Notes under the pieces: generated by a model
What the model saw: the letters and a program-made list of their open reading frames with translations, nothing else
What the model was told of the DNA's origin: nothing
Databases searched by the model: none
In this document: positions 1 through 12,700 of the stretch, piece by piece
Layout: each line of letters begins with the position of its first letter
How positions within the stretch are numbered: position 1 is the stretch's first letter
Translations under genes and position numbers: made by a program
Assembly (NCBI GenBank): GCA_907163375.1
Contig: CAJQUW010015622.1
Span: forward strand, 738,680-802,679
Length of the DNA stretch: 64,000 nucleotides
Origin: Prostheceraeus crozeri
Taxonomy: Eukaryota > Platyhelminthes > Polycladida > Euryleptidae
Direction of reading: 5' to 3'

Positions 1-621
1 CTGTAGACCAAGAATAAGCATTTATAATCAACATTTAGCAGAGCATCTGAAATAATCCGAATCTGTGAGACATACATGCTTTTTATAACGTCCATCAACC
101 ATGACATGAAAAATAAAAAACGTATTTGAACAGGATAAGAAAACTACTCCTACTTCGGTTTTCCCACATCGGTTCTCCCTTCGAAAATATGAAAGTAGAA
201 AAGCCAAAATCTCCAAATTGCTGACTTCATAGAATTTCATATTATATGCACAGACAGTAGAGTTCATGACCACTCACATCCTGCAGTGTGCAGTAGTAGT
301 AGTAGTTTTACAGACATCATTCCTTGTTCCTGTCCCCAAATCGGACGGACAGAAACGAATACACAAAAGTTAACAAGGTCGACTAATTAAATAAATTTGG
401 AAATTCACATAATTTTCCCAAATCTCACCTTGTTTGAAATGCTGTGGAGGAGTGGCATCGATAGCTATGGTAATGAAACTGACAGTGTGGATGTAGAGTG
501 GTGTGGTGAGCTTAAGTTTGGCTTTTTTGGGTAATCAGCTGATTTCTGTGGTTTTTTTGGCTGTTTTGTGATTTTGGCTTTTTTGGATCATTTTTGGCTC
601 TTTTGGAAATGATCATTAACC
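1..621. mobile_element. Element T, right-hand part (copy 1, cut by window start)
   Basis: Bases 1-621 match 40682-41652, the right portion of the complete element T described at 38663-41652. The right terminus reads ...GATCATTAACC and is followed by the same GGATTAAT direct repeat. The stretch holds an AGT microsatellite near 292-306 and only one unit of the roughly 174-bp terminal tandem repeat (about 430-540), where the complete copy has about two and a half. Small ORFs here (for example 28-273, minus) resemble nothing recognised and are probably chance. Confidence 0.8.
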
Positions 622-1886
622 GGATTAATGTCAGTTCCAGCAAAGTGGTTCGATTTCCAAAATTCCTTCAAATTCGAAGAATTCAGATCATTCATTGCGC
701 ACAAGTTTTCTCCCTTCTAATCATTATTTAAAAAAGTGGGAGGCGTACGAAAATTATTTCACTTGATGATTTCACCATCGGCTTCTCACTATTCCTCACT
801 GCATAGTGCATGCACTAAATCGAATGTTAGCTAGTTGATGTGTGTTTTAGTGTGTGTGTGAAGTGATATTACAGCACGCACTCATCTCTCACTGGCTCTG
901 GTGTCCTTTACTGACAGCTTATTGTTTGCCATTTCCAATAGCAACAACAGCAAGAGATACACGAATTATCCATTCGAGAAGGAGCAAGTTGTCTAATTAT
1001 GTGATGTGCCTTTCGATATTAAGGCTACATAGAATCCTTCCTTTCTAGGAAACCGAAGCGCGCGCAGATGAATCTAATTCTATGGCACACACAGAATGAA
1101 ATGTGCAGAAATATGGTACCAGCCTATCTAAATAGAATTCAATCTCAATCTCGAGATCTCGACTTCAAATTTCGTCATCAGGAAGGGCATCCTAACTTAA
1201 CGATGTGATTCTGCGACAGGTTGAGGTAAATAATACACTCCTCAATTCGAGAAAAGCTGACAAAACTGTAAAATACAAGTGAAATGAAGGGAAACTTAAA
1301 GAAATGATGATGAAATTCTATGAAATAGTAGCACGTATACAATGCGTGATATGATTGTATCAGTTGCTAGACCATCTGTCAATTTTCTGTTTTATTAAGT
1401 AGGTGCATTGTGAAATATATTTTTCTCTTTACAAATATTGCGCAAAATGCATTTAATAGGTATAATCATAATATTGCAGTCACTATGCTTCGAACATCTT
1501 GAACGCGTGAAATCAATTGATGCCAGAAAAAACTTGTTTGGCAAAACAACTGAGCTAAAAGTTGGGACATTTTCATCGTTTTATCCCAGCAGGGAGAATG
1601 AGATATCATTTTACTTTCATTTCCATTTTTATATGAATTTATCATGATCGATTTTGTGATATTAGAGATTTACATCAGAAGAGAGAAGACAAGCGTAAAC
1701 AGGTGATCAGCGCATCACACAATGAAGTAGGCGGCACTTCATGGTTGCCAGTTGAATTGAGAGCATCAGATATTATGCTCAATCGCACTTAACACTTGTA
1801 TGTGAGTTTTAATGCATAACATATTGAAGAGTGCTGGAGCATGAAAAGAAGTGAATCATTGAAATAGATACATTAGCGATTTTAAT

Positions 1887-1894
1887 GTTATTAC
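1887..1894. repeat. hAT-1 left target-site duplication
   Basis: GTTATTAC is repeated exactly at 5575-5582. The unoccupied version, with one copy only, is in module A copy II at about 25959-25966. Eight bases is the hAT duplication length, and the T at position 2 and A at position 7 fit the common hAT preference nTnnnnAn. Confidence 0.93.
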
Positions 1895-2482
1895 TAGTGT
1901 TCGGTATTCGTGTGAAATTTGGTATTCGAATATTCGTCATTTCGACAAACGAATATTCGAATAATTTGGAAAAATGCATTTAGCCTATATTTGTGTGTCA
2001 TCACTCCTGACTATTGATCAGGATGATGGCTCAATGTAAACTGTTCTCAAAAGCTTACTTTAACTGGGTTTCATCATTTTATACATGCACGTGGATTGCA
2101 ACTCATAATTAGGCCTATCTATAGCTTAGTTTATTTCAACAAGCTTCGAAGCTATGTGTCTAAATATGAGAAACATGAGCAAAACTAATTGAATGACATT
2201 TCAAGAAATTCACAGTCCCTATAGACCATCATATATGAAAGTATATGGCTAGGTCAGATATAGTTGATGCTAGGCTCCTTCTAATACTATCTAGACGTAA
2301 TGTGAAATGAAAGCAATGAAGTAATATCGAGAATCTATTATATTTTTATCTAAAATTGATTACAAGAAAAAAAAAACAAATAACAAAGTTGATTGCAATG
2401 TTACACAAAACAAATTTCCTCTAAAAGTGAATTAAAAAGAATACTAAAACAAGTCATTTTTCAAAAAGAGATGGCATTTTAG

Positions 2483-4272
2483 CTACAAGTTTTTGCTTAG
2501 AAAATGAAGCATTCGGGTGGTGCTCGGCTTCAGACGATTTCGCCTTTGACTGACAATCAGACCAGCGGTCGAAAAAGCTCTTTCAGAGCTGACACTTGTT
2601 GCTGGTACACCTAAATAAAATTTGGCCATCTTTGCTAGTTTGGGATGACGTGACTCATTCTTGTACCACCAAACTAGCGGATCGTCGTTTATCTTGATTG
2701 ACTCATCATTAAGGTAAGTTTCCAACAACTTCTCTCCTGTGATCTCGTAGCGACTTATTTTTGCTTTCGGTTCTTCTGAAAAGCACCCACCATATATCGA
2801 TTCTATTTTCTCCTTCTCTGATGATGTGGTTGGCTGCTGCTCTACGGCTTGAATATCTGTGTTGGTTTCCCAATTGGCAGTGGAATCTAATTTATCACGA
2901 AGAAGTTTGTATGTTTTTTTCTTGGACGCTTCATTCAGAAAAGGAAGATGTTTCATTCTAGGATCCAATACTGCAGCAATCTCCATCGCAGATTGTTGCA
3001 GCGCATTTTCTTGCCGACGCTTGTTCATGTACTCACAGAATAGTACTTTCATATTCGCGATAAAGGGTAGATCTGTTGGTTGCGGCTTCATAACATTGGT
3101 AAGGAGATTCGTCGTAACGGCGAATACTGAAGAAAGAGTCACACACTTTTCGGCACTCATTTCCTTCGAAATCGTATTCAGAATCCTCACTGGCTCACAT
3201 ATAGCGGTAGTTTGTACCCAAAATTCCGGTTGGGGTACAATGTCATGGACTGTTTTTGAAGAACTCTCCATAATAGTGTTGGTCACAGGCTTGCGCATCA
3301 TGACAAGGTGATCGAGCATCTCGAATGTGCTTCCCCACCTCGTTGAGCATTCCTGCTTTAATTTTCTGTAAGTCACTTCTTCAAACTTTTTTGATTCTCT
3401 CTCGATATTTGTTTTCTACGAAGGAGAGTGACTGAAGTGGCTAACAATTCTTCGGGCATCTCGAAGTATATTGGCGACGGTTTCCTCTTTCAGTCCAGTG
3501 ATAATTGCACATTGCAACATATGATCAAGGGGCAATTTAGGGTCAGTCGGAAGTTCATATCATTGCAAGCTTTTTTGATGTTCACTCCACTGTCTGTCAC
3601 TACTGCTATGTCAGAAGCGTTTATATTCCATTCCTGCAACGCCTCTGTTAAGTGAACTACCAGATTAGCAGCTGTGTGAGATCCAGCACACAGTTTAACA
3701 TCCAAGTACTTAGAGATGAGCTGTCAATCCTTAGTGATAACACATACGGTTAGGCTCATAAATGACGTAGACTGATTTTCAGATGTCCAAATGTCTTTTG
3801 TAATAGAAGAACACGTATTATTTGGGTCAGTGATGAAGAATTTAGTATCTTCCCGACAATTCTCATAGGTCACTTGAAGATCTTGCTTGATGGACTTCGC
3901 AGTTGGAATAGCGTATGATGGATTCAATTCCGTTACAAATTCCCGGAAATGTTTGTCTTCCACATTAATGAGAGGCTCGTACCTTTTCACTAAGAATTTC
4001 TGCAATTTTGAAGTTATTTGAACTTGTTGAGGGGAACTTTTGTCATATTTTCGATGCTTTTGATTGAAAAAATTAGTTGTTCTCCCTTTCTCCGGTACTT
4101 CCCGAGATTGCGGTGGATTAATTTTATGAACAAATTTCAGGTGATTCCATAGGTTCGAAGTGGTAGACCCACAGCACTTCAACACATGAGTCGAGTCTAT
4201 TTTGCAGACGGCAGTCGATGGCGCTTCACCACGGTCGAAGTGATTCCAGATATCAGATTTTCTAACAGACAT
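2483..4272 (-). pseudogene. hAT-1 transposase (ZBED-like), broken
   Basis: A cut-and-paste transposase of the BED-finger hAT group, which would act in the nucleus on the element's own ends. Read from 4272 downward it has an N-terminal BED-like finger (WNHF, then Cys, and HLKFVH), in which the second Cys of the CxxC pair is Asp. It then has the first catalytic Asp context KDIWTS, the second Asp context VTDSGVN, and a C-terminal hAT dimerisation region with SSERAFSTAG. Three lesions are visible. TGA at 3724-3726 stands where relatives usually have Trp. A frameshift lies between about 3490 and 3540. TAG is at 3416-3418. The reading frames otherwise continue across these points, so the lesions are few and the copy is only moderately old. 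The plus-strand ORF at 2859-3311 is antisense to it. Confidence 0.88.
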
Positions 4273-4385
4273 AGTCTCAAACCGGTCGTAGTTGGATAAC
4301 CGTAAAATATAGCAAATGAAGTCAAGAAGGTAGTGACTTGTGTTGCGAATAATAGGATTTTCTCAAGTCCACTTAACATGCTGTC

Positions 4386-5085
4386 ACAACTCATAATAGC
4401 CAATAGCAGCGAAGCCATATCTATGAGTGAAGCTTTCACTGAATTACCGCGTTCGATGCTATTCGATGCTATCACAACTCAATAGCCAATAGCGGTGAAG
4501 CCATGAGTGAAGCTTTCACTGAATTACCGCGTTCGATGCTATTCGATGTTGTCACAACTCAATAGCCAATAGCGGTGAAGCCATATCTATGAGTGAAGCT
4601 TTCACTGAATTACCGCGTTCGATGCTATTCGATGTTGTCACAACTCAATAGCCAATAGCGGTGAAGCCATATCTATGAGTGAAGCTTTCACTGAATTACC
4701 GCGTTCGATGCTATTCGATGCTGTCACGACTCAATAGCCAATAGCGGTGAAGCCATGAGTGAAGCTTTCACTGAATTACCGCGTTCGATGCTATTCGATG
4801 TTGTCCACCCAATAGCAGTGAAGCCATATCTATGAGTGAAGCTTTCACTGAATTACCGCGTTCGATGCTGTCACAACTCAATAGCCAATAGCAGTGAAGC
4901 CATATCTATGAGTGAAGCTTTCACTGAATTACCGCGTTCGATGCTGTCACAACTCAATAGCCAATAGCAGTGAAGCCATATCTATGAGTGAAGCTTTCAC
5001 TGAATTACCGCGTTCGATGCTATTCGATGCTGTCACAACTCAATAGTCAATAGCAGTGAAGCACTCAGTTACCGCGTTCCCATAG
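4386..5085. repeat. Minisatellite inside hAT-1 (about 8.5 units of 70-87 bp)
   Basis: Tandem units share the words CACAACTCAATAGCCAATAG, GAAGCTTTCACTGAATTACC and GCGTTCGATGCT. Units differ mainly by two indels: presence or absence of the 6-bp ATCTAT after GCCAT, and of a 10-bp ATTCGATGCT duplication at the unit end. The array lies between the transposase start and the right terminus of hAT-1, so it is part of the transposon. It is not a CRISPR array: there are no unique spacers. Confidence 0.92.
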
Positions 5086-5574
5086 AGCTGGATGTTTTTC
5101 TGTCCACTCATCTGTTAATTAGAGGACATATCCAGCTAATGCCAGCAGCCAGTCCCACAACAATAGCATCTGAAAAATTGTAATAGGAGATCTAAATTTT
5201 CATATGAAGCAGGAATCTGGCAGTTGGATTACACATTTTCTCCATGGTTACACAATATTACACAAGTCGAATGACGCCACTTCGGTATCTTGGTGGGATA
5301 GTTGAATAGGAGAAACTTTTCTATTTAGTCCTTATTACAATTCAACACCTGAAATGTGTCTAATGGATGACAATAAATGATAAAAGTTCAATATTATATC
5401 CGCGCTATCGATATATTTTCCGTAAAAGGCTAATTATTCTAAAAATCAGATTATGACTTCAGTCATTTTGTATAGTATTCGAATGGCATTTGATATTCGA
5501 ATATTCATTTTCGTATTCGAATATTCGTCCACGAGAGGTATTCGAATATATTCGAATATTCGAACTGAACTCTA

Positions 5575-5582
5575 GTTATTAC
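5575..5582. repeat. hAT-1 right target-site duplication
   Basis: GTTATTAC, identical to 1887-1894. Confidence 0.93.
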
Positions 5583-7263
5583 CGATCATCAGCCATACCA
5601 TCGGCGTTCACATTTGCTCCAAACATCTCTTAACGCTTATAGATCAATATTTAATCTCCAATTGCTGATAGCTCTCTCTGTAACACGGGAACGCAGTGAT
5701 TCAATTATTGTTTCGTTATTTTATGAATAAAACAGAGAAGAAACACCTCTATCGTCTTAGTATATATCTGAACAAACCTCGATTAAAATTGCGTACAGGC
5801 CTATATCCGATGCAATAACAAATCCGACGAAGAATTTCCGAGGTACAAGCATGAAATAATTATTCTGTGGAGCGATTATCCTCCACTACTCAATTCCTGC
5901 CAACTAGGCTGCGATCGATCATTAAGCCTGACCAGCTTGAGTGCTCGTTGTTTGTTAGACATTTGAACACGAGATAAGGATTCGTAATTTTTGACACAAC
6001 TTTACATGTTAATAATAATAATAGTAGTCTTTATTTGTTAAAAGTAATGAAAATCATAATTTACAGAGAATCATACAAAATGTTACATATTGCTAATGCT
6101 GTCTGGCTTTTAATTTTTACGACAGAAACTATAAAGGAATTTATTTCAATTTTCATAATTTCAAGAATTCGCAGAACTAACGGGAACTGCAACTCATTCA
6201 GAATGGATAGTCACAGAACAGTCACAGATTTTAACTTCGTAGTCTCATGGAAAACAATAAAATGCATCTATTCAGTTAGACGTCTTTCTGCTTTAAAACC
6301 GTTTCTAAGATTGCGAACGCATTCAAAAAAGCTCAAAACTTTGCAAATCCTTTTAGTCAACGTGAAACATCGATGATCGGAGAGTTTTGATCGAACGATC
6401 GCTTCTACAAGCAGAGATGATCACTGATCGGTAAAAACTGAAGCGTTATCGAAAAATCGATCTTTCGAATTCCCTGAATGTGCAAATATTATTGGAGATG
6501 CGTAGGTGAGTATTGATCAGCAGATGAAAGAGCACAGATGAGTGGAAGGAGGTTTTACACACATTCAAATCTTTCCAATCATGCAATGATCGAATATCAT
6601 ACAGATACCTGAAACTCTACGAGATAGATGCGAAATGATAGATGTTAGTTTCAATTATTAGCTTTTGAATACAGAAAGTAGTCACAAATATTTGAAATAA
6701 TTAAAATTAGCCCGACCATCTTCAATTGCAGCAGAATTCAATGGCGGGAGCAGTTAATTAATCGATTACGCACGATTAATCGCGCGACGGAATCAATTGC
6801 ACGATTGTTGAATGACCAGGAAACGTGCGAATCCTTGCAATGTGACTTCTCAATGAAATTTGCTTAATGAGATGAAAAATGTTTCCATTCACTCTTTCAT
6901 CGTTTGAGATATTTGCAATGCGCGGGTGCTCGCTCCTGACATGATACATAGCTAGACACAGTTGCCATGTGAAATATCTGTGGGAGTTCTCCATGCCCAT
7001 CTACTTCTATGCCATGCCACCGGAATGCGCTACTTTATATCATAACATTAAACACGTTCGTTTATACCAGGTACACGATTTATGCGGATCTTGCATGTTG
7101 TCAATGCAGTCAAGCATGGTAGGCCCCTATCATATTATATCTCCACATTGAAATCATATCAATACATTGATAACAATGCGTATTAATGCATGATTTACAT
7201 TTAACATGTACACTATGAGCATAGCCCGGTAGTAATTCCACCTACAGATTTGCTAGAATAGAT

Positions 7264-7430
7264 AGATGTCCTCAGACTTGAACTACTCAAATTTTACGCA
7301 CAAAAATTACTTGGCAGCATGCTCTGCGCTTTTCTCCCTACAAGGGCTTGTCAGCACGGCTAGGAATGGCCCAAAGTAGCTGAACATATCTAGAATGGCT
7401 GAGTTAGCTGAAGGACTGCACAACGGGTTG
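7264..7430. repeat. A/B junction segment related to the MITE at 44.46 kb
   Basis: The stretch beginning ATGTCCTCAGACTTGAAC matches, with divergence, the left arm of the foldback MITE at 44464-44823, and in reverse its right arm. It occurs again at 27640-27721 continued at 31264-31350, where the Chapaev-like element splits it. Only one arm is present here. Confidence 0.6.
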
Positions 7431-7439
7431 AATGTGGGT

Positions 7440-9420
7440 ACAGCATGCATTTGTATAGATGTATCAATAATTGGTTATTATGGTGTACAAATTTTAGACT
7501 TCATAACATGCCGAAGGACGACAAACCTAAGGAACATGCTAAAATCCTTTGCTCGTGTATCCGGCAAAAATATGCACTAAATCTGATAGCAATATTATCG
7601 GATGAATTTATTCCCATTAGAATCGCTCGCGTATAGAAGATAAAATATTTTCATGTGACCTTTTTCATTGCGGATAACAAAAATGACTGCTCACCAATAA
7701 AAACTAATGTCATGAAAATTTCAATAATGATTGAACAGTCCATACTTCGAAACACTCGATTCACGAGAAATAATAAGATACTGCAAGTGCGACGAAAGTC
7801 AATGCTATCAATTCGATTTCTATGAATATTATGATCGCTGAATGATCTAATCTTTCCTTTCGCATCGTATATTGTAACCATGTTTTCATGCGCTTTGAAG
7901 AGTTGAAGCTTCTTTCGGTTGATGTCGTATACAAAAAGGTTGCAACAGTCAAAAATAAAGTCAGTTTTATTACTTCATCATATAGTATTCTCAGTTCATG
8001 AGGAAAATTCACGATTATGGTCAGTACCTCCTCAACACTAGAATATGAGTATTGCTCTTTCAACATTCTAAGCGGAGTGGTCAGGTGCTCTATATCAAAC
8101 TCAGGATATGCAGATTTGTGTCATTGCAAAGTCTAAAACGTCATAGAATTCAGTTCTGAACTATTTATCTATTTCTTGCTGATATTCTGCTGAGGAAGAA
8201 TCAAAAGGGAGTGATCGAGCGTTAGGTAATCGTGGTGGACTTACGTCTAACTTTCCGACTTTCGTCCGAGCGTCAGCAGTAACACTTCCACAGACTTTGA
8301 ATAAATCTCTTCGTGGTATCTATCTGCTGCGATGATCACATCAGACACAGTTTTACTCTTATTTGTAAGAAGATTGCTCAATTATCAAGTGGAGCAAGAA
8401 TAGCTTTCGAAAGTGAAATAAGTGTGAAAGTATTTCCTGATTTAAATTTGTCTAGCAGGTTTCTGGCCTTCATTAATACATCATTTTTAAGGTCATTTGA
8501 TGTAGTTTCCCTACAGCTCTAAAAGTTGGGAGGGGGCACATCTCCTCTCCCCTTGGTGGCAAAGCCCATCAGCACATTTGAGCGTAGAGGAATGTGTCTG
8601 TCTCACAGAATTAAATATTTTGTTTATCTGCTTCGGTTTATCTGCTTCGAAGCGCGCGCAGATGAATCTAATTCTGTGGTTTGTCTACTTGAGAGCGAGG
8701 AGTACCAGTTTCGCCTCCATAGACCTCCCTGCCAAATATTTCTTGATTTGATGCGTCTACTGACAAATAGACAGTAGCAACAGAGTAAAAGAACATTGGT
8801 TCAGTAGGCTCTGATAACTCTTTGAAGAGCTACTGCACTTTGACTGGGCTTCCCAGCTGTATGTGATGATTAATTGCTATTAATAAGCCATCAGGAATCC
8901 CCACACACAATGAGACATACTACTAGCCTAACTAAAAATAGAATTCAATCTCAATCTCGAGATCTCGACTTCTAATTTTACAAATACCGAATGTAGTTGC
9001 GGTGTCTAGCTCACGGGATCATGGGATCCATTCACTTGTCATTTTAGGAGTTATTCATACTCGTAGATGCTTCAATAGTAATTAAGTCGCTATCGATTGT
9101 TCAACAAGTGGAAACTGTATAGATTTTCGAATATTTTTTGACATTTTTCATAATGTTTCTCATTCAATGTTGTATTACAGTTGTGTAGACATATGCCTCT
9201 ACTTTGAATAAAATGTTTGATTGCAAATTTCCCACCAACTTACATTTTAGTCATTCATGTACACATAGGTACAAGGAGTAGAAAGTTTAATAAAATAACA
9301 AGAATCAAAAAATAATTTCTTCTAAAACTACCACTGCTACTTCGATTCACTTCAGGAGTAGATCAATTGTATGGCCATCGTCGCGAGTCTGCGATGCGAT
9401 TCCAGCTGCGATGCGAGTGG
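7440..9420. repeat. Module B, copy 1
   Basis: Repeated at 14260-16200, 23200-24555 (internally shortened), 31264-33210 and 37110-38510. It holds the minus-strand relic of a hAT transposase tail (7651-8105); upstream of that on the minus strand (8106-8540) is a region that may belong to the same gene but is too decayed to assign. No other gene is visible from 8540 to 9420. Confidence 0.85.
7651..8105 (-). pseudogene. Relic of TTF/DUF4371-type hAT transposase C-terminus (module B copy 1)
   Basis: The minus strand encodes the hAT C-terminal dimerisation signature: an acidic stretch with LYDEVIKL, then a TTSTERSFNSSKRMKTW block and TMRKERLDH. After a frameshift, HNIHRNRIDSIDF restores the usual family ending (HIH.NRIDSID). 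This layout (TERSFS, LK-R-K-T-W-L, STM, ERL) is typical of TTF/ZMYM1-like hAT transposases, distinct from the three BED/CGGBP1 families here. Catalytic regions upstream are not recognisable. The relic is carried passively in every B module. Confidence 0.75.
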
Positions 9421-9707
9421 TGATTCATCCACTATCTATGCCACGAAAAATTGAAGATGCAGTTGACCAGAAATGTGAAAAATGCGAAGATATGTAAACA
9501 GGAATGACTGGATAGAGACAGAACGTTGGCCAACATACGGCTTCCACAACCTGACCAGCATGTTGCTCTATATCCAGCAATTTCTTCTACTTCCATATTT
9601 TCGAGAGGGTTCACAACTAAACAGACGTCTCCTTCTGTTCAACTGTATTTTCTATTCCTCATATCGCATATAGTGGATGAATGTTTGAAAAATCTCTGTG
9701 TCATGAC
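9421..9707. repeat. Left flank of hAT-2 copy 1 (host element remnant)
   Basis: ATTCATCCACTAT near 9424 is inverted relative to ATAGTGGATGAAT near 9670, and a matching ATCGCATAGTGGATGA lies beyond hAT-2 at about 13290. hAT-2 therefore appears to sit inside an older inverted-repeat element. The same flank occurs at 16140-16433. No gene. Confidence 0.5.
9700..9707. repeat. hAT-2 copy 1 left target-site duplication
   Basis: GTCATGAC, a perfect palindrome, is paired with CTCATGAT at 13071-13078. Copies 2 and 3 have CTCATGAC on the right, so the original was probably NTCATGAC. Confidence 0.75.
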
Positions 9708-12700
9708 CAGGGATGGTGATTTTATGCTGAAGCATAAAAAAAGCACAAGAAGAATATTTCTCCCTTTTCCTTTTTGATTAAAAAGCATGTTTTATCGTTT
9801 GAGACATAAATGAACATTTTAATAATCTAATTAAGTTTAGGTGTCATCGCTCATGTTTTTGACAAGCATTACATGTGCAATTAGGATTGATTAATTAATA
9901 CATAAAACCTGATTAATTTTGTATCAAGGAAATAGATCATTTGTGATTGTAAATGCGATTTATAATTAAATTATATATTTCATAGCGGTAGTTCAAATTG
10001 CGTATGAGACTCATAGAGTCATAGTCACATCACATGCCAATTGGCTCAAATTACTATCATATCGCAATATCACGATGACATATTTAATATAATACACGTT
10101 TTATATCAGCTACGTATGATTTCGACTAGGGATGTCAGTCCCGGGATCCCGAAAGACCAGAAGCAAGGAGTCGAGTGTGACCATTTGTGTTGATATTGTC
10201 ATTATCAATTGACAGCATTCAATTCTGGATAGTTTCCTGGGCGCGTGGAATTGATGAACCAATAGGACAGGTGTTGTCAAACGCAACAAAGAAGAGAAAA
10301 CCCATCAAAGTTTATCACGTGACAGAGACGATGCGTTCTTTTCTCTAGGAATGTCAAAGATCACCAGATTATAAGCACAGAACAATAGAATGACTCTACA
10401 AAGGCAGCGATGTGTTCCCTTTGAGTTGAACAGTGCGTCGAGTCGAGTGTCGACCAATAACAGTGAGATGCAGCTAAGAACAAAATGTAAAGTTCATCAT
10501 GACCTAAATTACAATCCGTCGACTTCACGTCCTTTCAGGATTCCCATGCTATTTGTGACATGAACTGTAAGGAGTACAAATCGACCGGAGTTTGGGCACA
10601 TTTTTTGCGTGCTGAAGATGGGCAGTCTGCGCGTTGTCGTGAATGTCCAAAGGTCATCAAATGCACGGGTGGCTCAACCAAAGGATTGCATACTCATCTC
10701 AAGTCAGTTCACAGGACTTCAACATATTCGTCAGCATCATCTAACATGCAAGATGAGAGCTGCGAATCATCACCGCATCCACCGAAGAAGCAGAAGTTGA
10801 ATGATCCTGCACAGCTATCTATTTCGAAATATTTCAAGCCACTTGACGAGAGGTCACTGGAATTCAGAGTAGCACGTATGGCTGCGAAAGACAATATGTC
10901 ATTTAACACTCTCGCGACGTCAGAAGACTTGAGATTTCTCTTCAAATCTAAGTTTGGTCGCTTCCCGGATTCAAGATCGACAATCCAGAAGACAGTGTTC
11001 AACTTCGAAACTTTCGTGTCTAACCTCAAAGAAACGTATTAACTCTCGAAAAGCGGACAATGCAAAGTTTTCTATAACATTCGACGAATGGACATCTATC
11101 AATAATCGACGCTACATGAACATCAATCTCCACGACTATTGTGAGGCCGATGAAGGCCGTGTGTTCTACTGTCTTGGTCTCGTCCGAATCTTTGAATCGA
11201 TGCCTGCTGATAAGTGCCTTGAACTTATTAAAACACGCCTCTCTAAATATGACCTAGAACTGACGGACATCATCGCATTCTGCACGGATGGAGCCAGTCT
11301 TATGAAAGCTGTGGGTAAGCTAGCAAATGTACAGCATCAACTGTACTTGTCACATGGCATTCACCTATCTGTTAGTGATGCCATGTATGACAGAAATCTT
11401 TCATCTAGTGTTCAAGTGACTGATTCGGACGAAGGAGATTCAGAAGAGGAAGAAGCCAGTGATGATATCGCACCCTTGTCGCCTTCTTACAAAGTCTGTG
11501 TTGAGAAAGTTCGTCGCATAGTGAGTTTATTCCGAAAGTCGCCTGTTGAAAACGACAAATTACAGGTTTTCGTGAAGGAATCTTTTGGCAAGGAACTTGT
11601 TCTGATTCGCGATATTCGTATTCGTTGGACAATATGTATGATATGTTGGAAAGATTCTTAAAGCTTCAGACATGTGTCCAACAAGCTTTGCTTTCATCAC
11701 ACAAAGACCATCTTTTTCTCAGCTCAGAAGAGCTGGGTGTGATCCAAAATGTGTGTGATACCTTGCTTCCAATTTCTACAGCTTTGACACATTTGAATCA
11801 GCGGAACATCGACTTGACCACTGCAGAGCATGTGATTGATTTTGTCACAATGAAGCTGGAGGAACTTGAACAATCAAATTGCAAAGTAAGCATCTGCAGT
11901 TATTGGAATAAGAGAATGACTGAACGATCAACCATGATGACTAAGCTGCTCGCTCTCTTGCAAAGTGGCAATTTCGAAAGGTCGTCGATCCAACAAGCGA
12001 AGCAATTCATTACAAAGCTCCTCGAACAAGTCAATTTCGCCATGCGACCACTTATTGAAGCTGATCATGCACTCGATCAATCACAGTCATCAAGTGATGA
12101 TGGACAAAGTGGAAGAAGTGAGGAATCTATATCCAATGAGCTAAACTCTTTCTTGAAGAAACAGTCACTGATTAATTCAGCGGTGTCTGAGCCACCGGTA
12201 TGTCGTGTTGTCTCAAAGGAGTTGGATTATTTGAAGACCACATCAAAAAGAGACGAAATTCTGGAGCAGGTTTTCAAATGGCTTCGTAGTGTTCCACCAA
12301 CAAGCGTCGAAAGTGAAAGAGCTTTTAGTGTGGCTGGATCATATTGCACGAAAGTTAGGAATCGGCTGAGCGACAAAAACCTGCATTCATTGTGTGTGCT
12401 AAAATGGTTTTTTGCCAAGATTTCCTTCCTATAGTGTGATGGGATTTTGTTGTTGATATTTTGTTCGCTATTCTGACCAAATGCTCAAAATTATTGAGCG
12501 ATTTTGTGACTTACATAGAATAGAGAGTATCTAAGTACATGTGATTCATCGCATTCCCTAAAACAAGCTTCTGTCTCTCATAGGCAAAGAGTACCTATTA
12601 CACAAGTAGCACTGATACTATCAAAATAAAAGCACCATTAAAAGTTAAAGTTATACTAGAACCACAATAGAAAGTTAAGGTTGATGTAAGTTGATCTTAA

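Larger units (their letters stand above)
1895..5574 (-). mobile_element. hAT-1, BED-type hAT transposon (3,680 bp, inactivated)
   Basis: A complete hAT element inserted in module A. The ends are imperfect inverted repeats: left TAGTGTTCGGTATTCG and, on the other strand, TAGAGTTCAGTTCG. They are followed inward by runs of TATTCGAAT-like words at 1900-1970 and 5470-5570, which probably serve as subterminal transposase-binding repeats (inference). Exact 8-bp duplications flank the element, and an empty site exists in the paralogous A copy. The single transposase gene lies on the minus strand (2483-4272) and is broken. A minisatellite occupies 4386-5085, between the transposase start and the right end. 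Confidence 0.92.
622..7440. repeat. Module A, copy I (interrupted by hAT-1)
   Basis: Non-coding module repeated at 24704-27721 (nearly complete, without hAT-1) and 41653-42735 (truncated). It begins with the GGATTAAT duplicated site next to element T and runs to the A/B junction. It contains a short segment around 1175-1200 with an AGGAAGGGCATCC word also seen in the SINE tails at 46.2 and 52.9 kb, an (AAT/AGT)n tract near 6009-6025, and a GATC-rich patch at about 6370-6470. Small ORFs such as 1438-1647 and 6035-6376 do not stay in frame between A copies, so I see no gene. Confidence 0.85.

Noticed and set aside
2859..3311. 150-aa plus ORF
   Set aside because: Antisense to the hAT-1 transposase, whose motifs are clear on the other strand.
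4386..5085. CRISPR-like array
   Set aside because: Units are contiguous with no unique spacers, and the setting is a eukaryotic transposon.
6035..6376. 113-aa ORF conserved at 26417-26773
   Set aside because: Similarity is due to the recent module duplication; an indel changes the frame in the last third and no domain is recognised.
10709..11029. 106-aa minus ORF, also at 19577-19978 and 33575-33970
   Set aside because: Antisense shadow of the BED-finger region of hAT-2, kept open only because the copies are similar.
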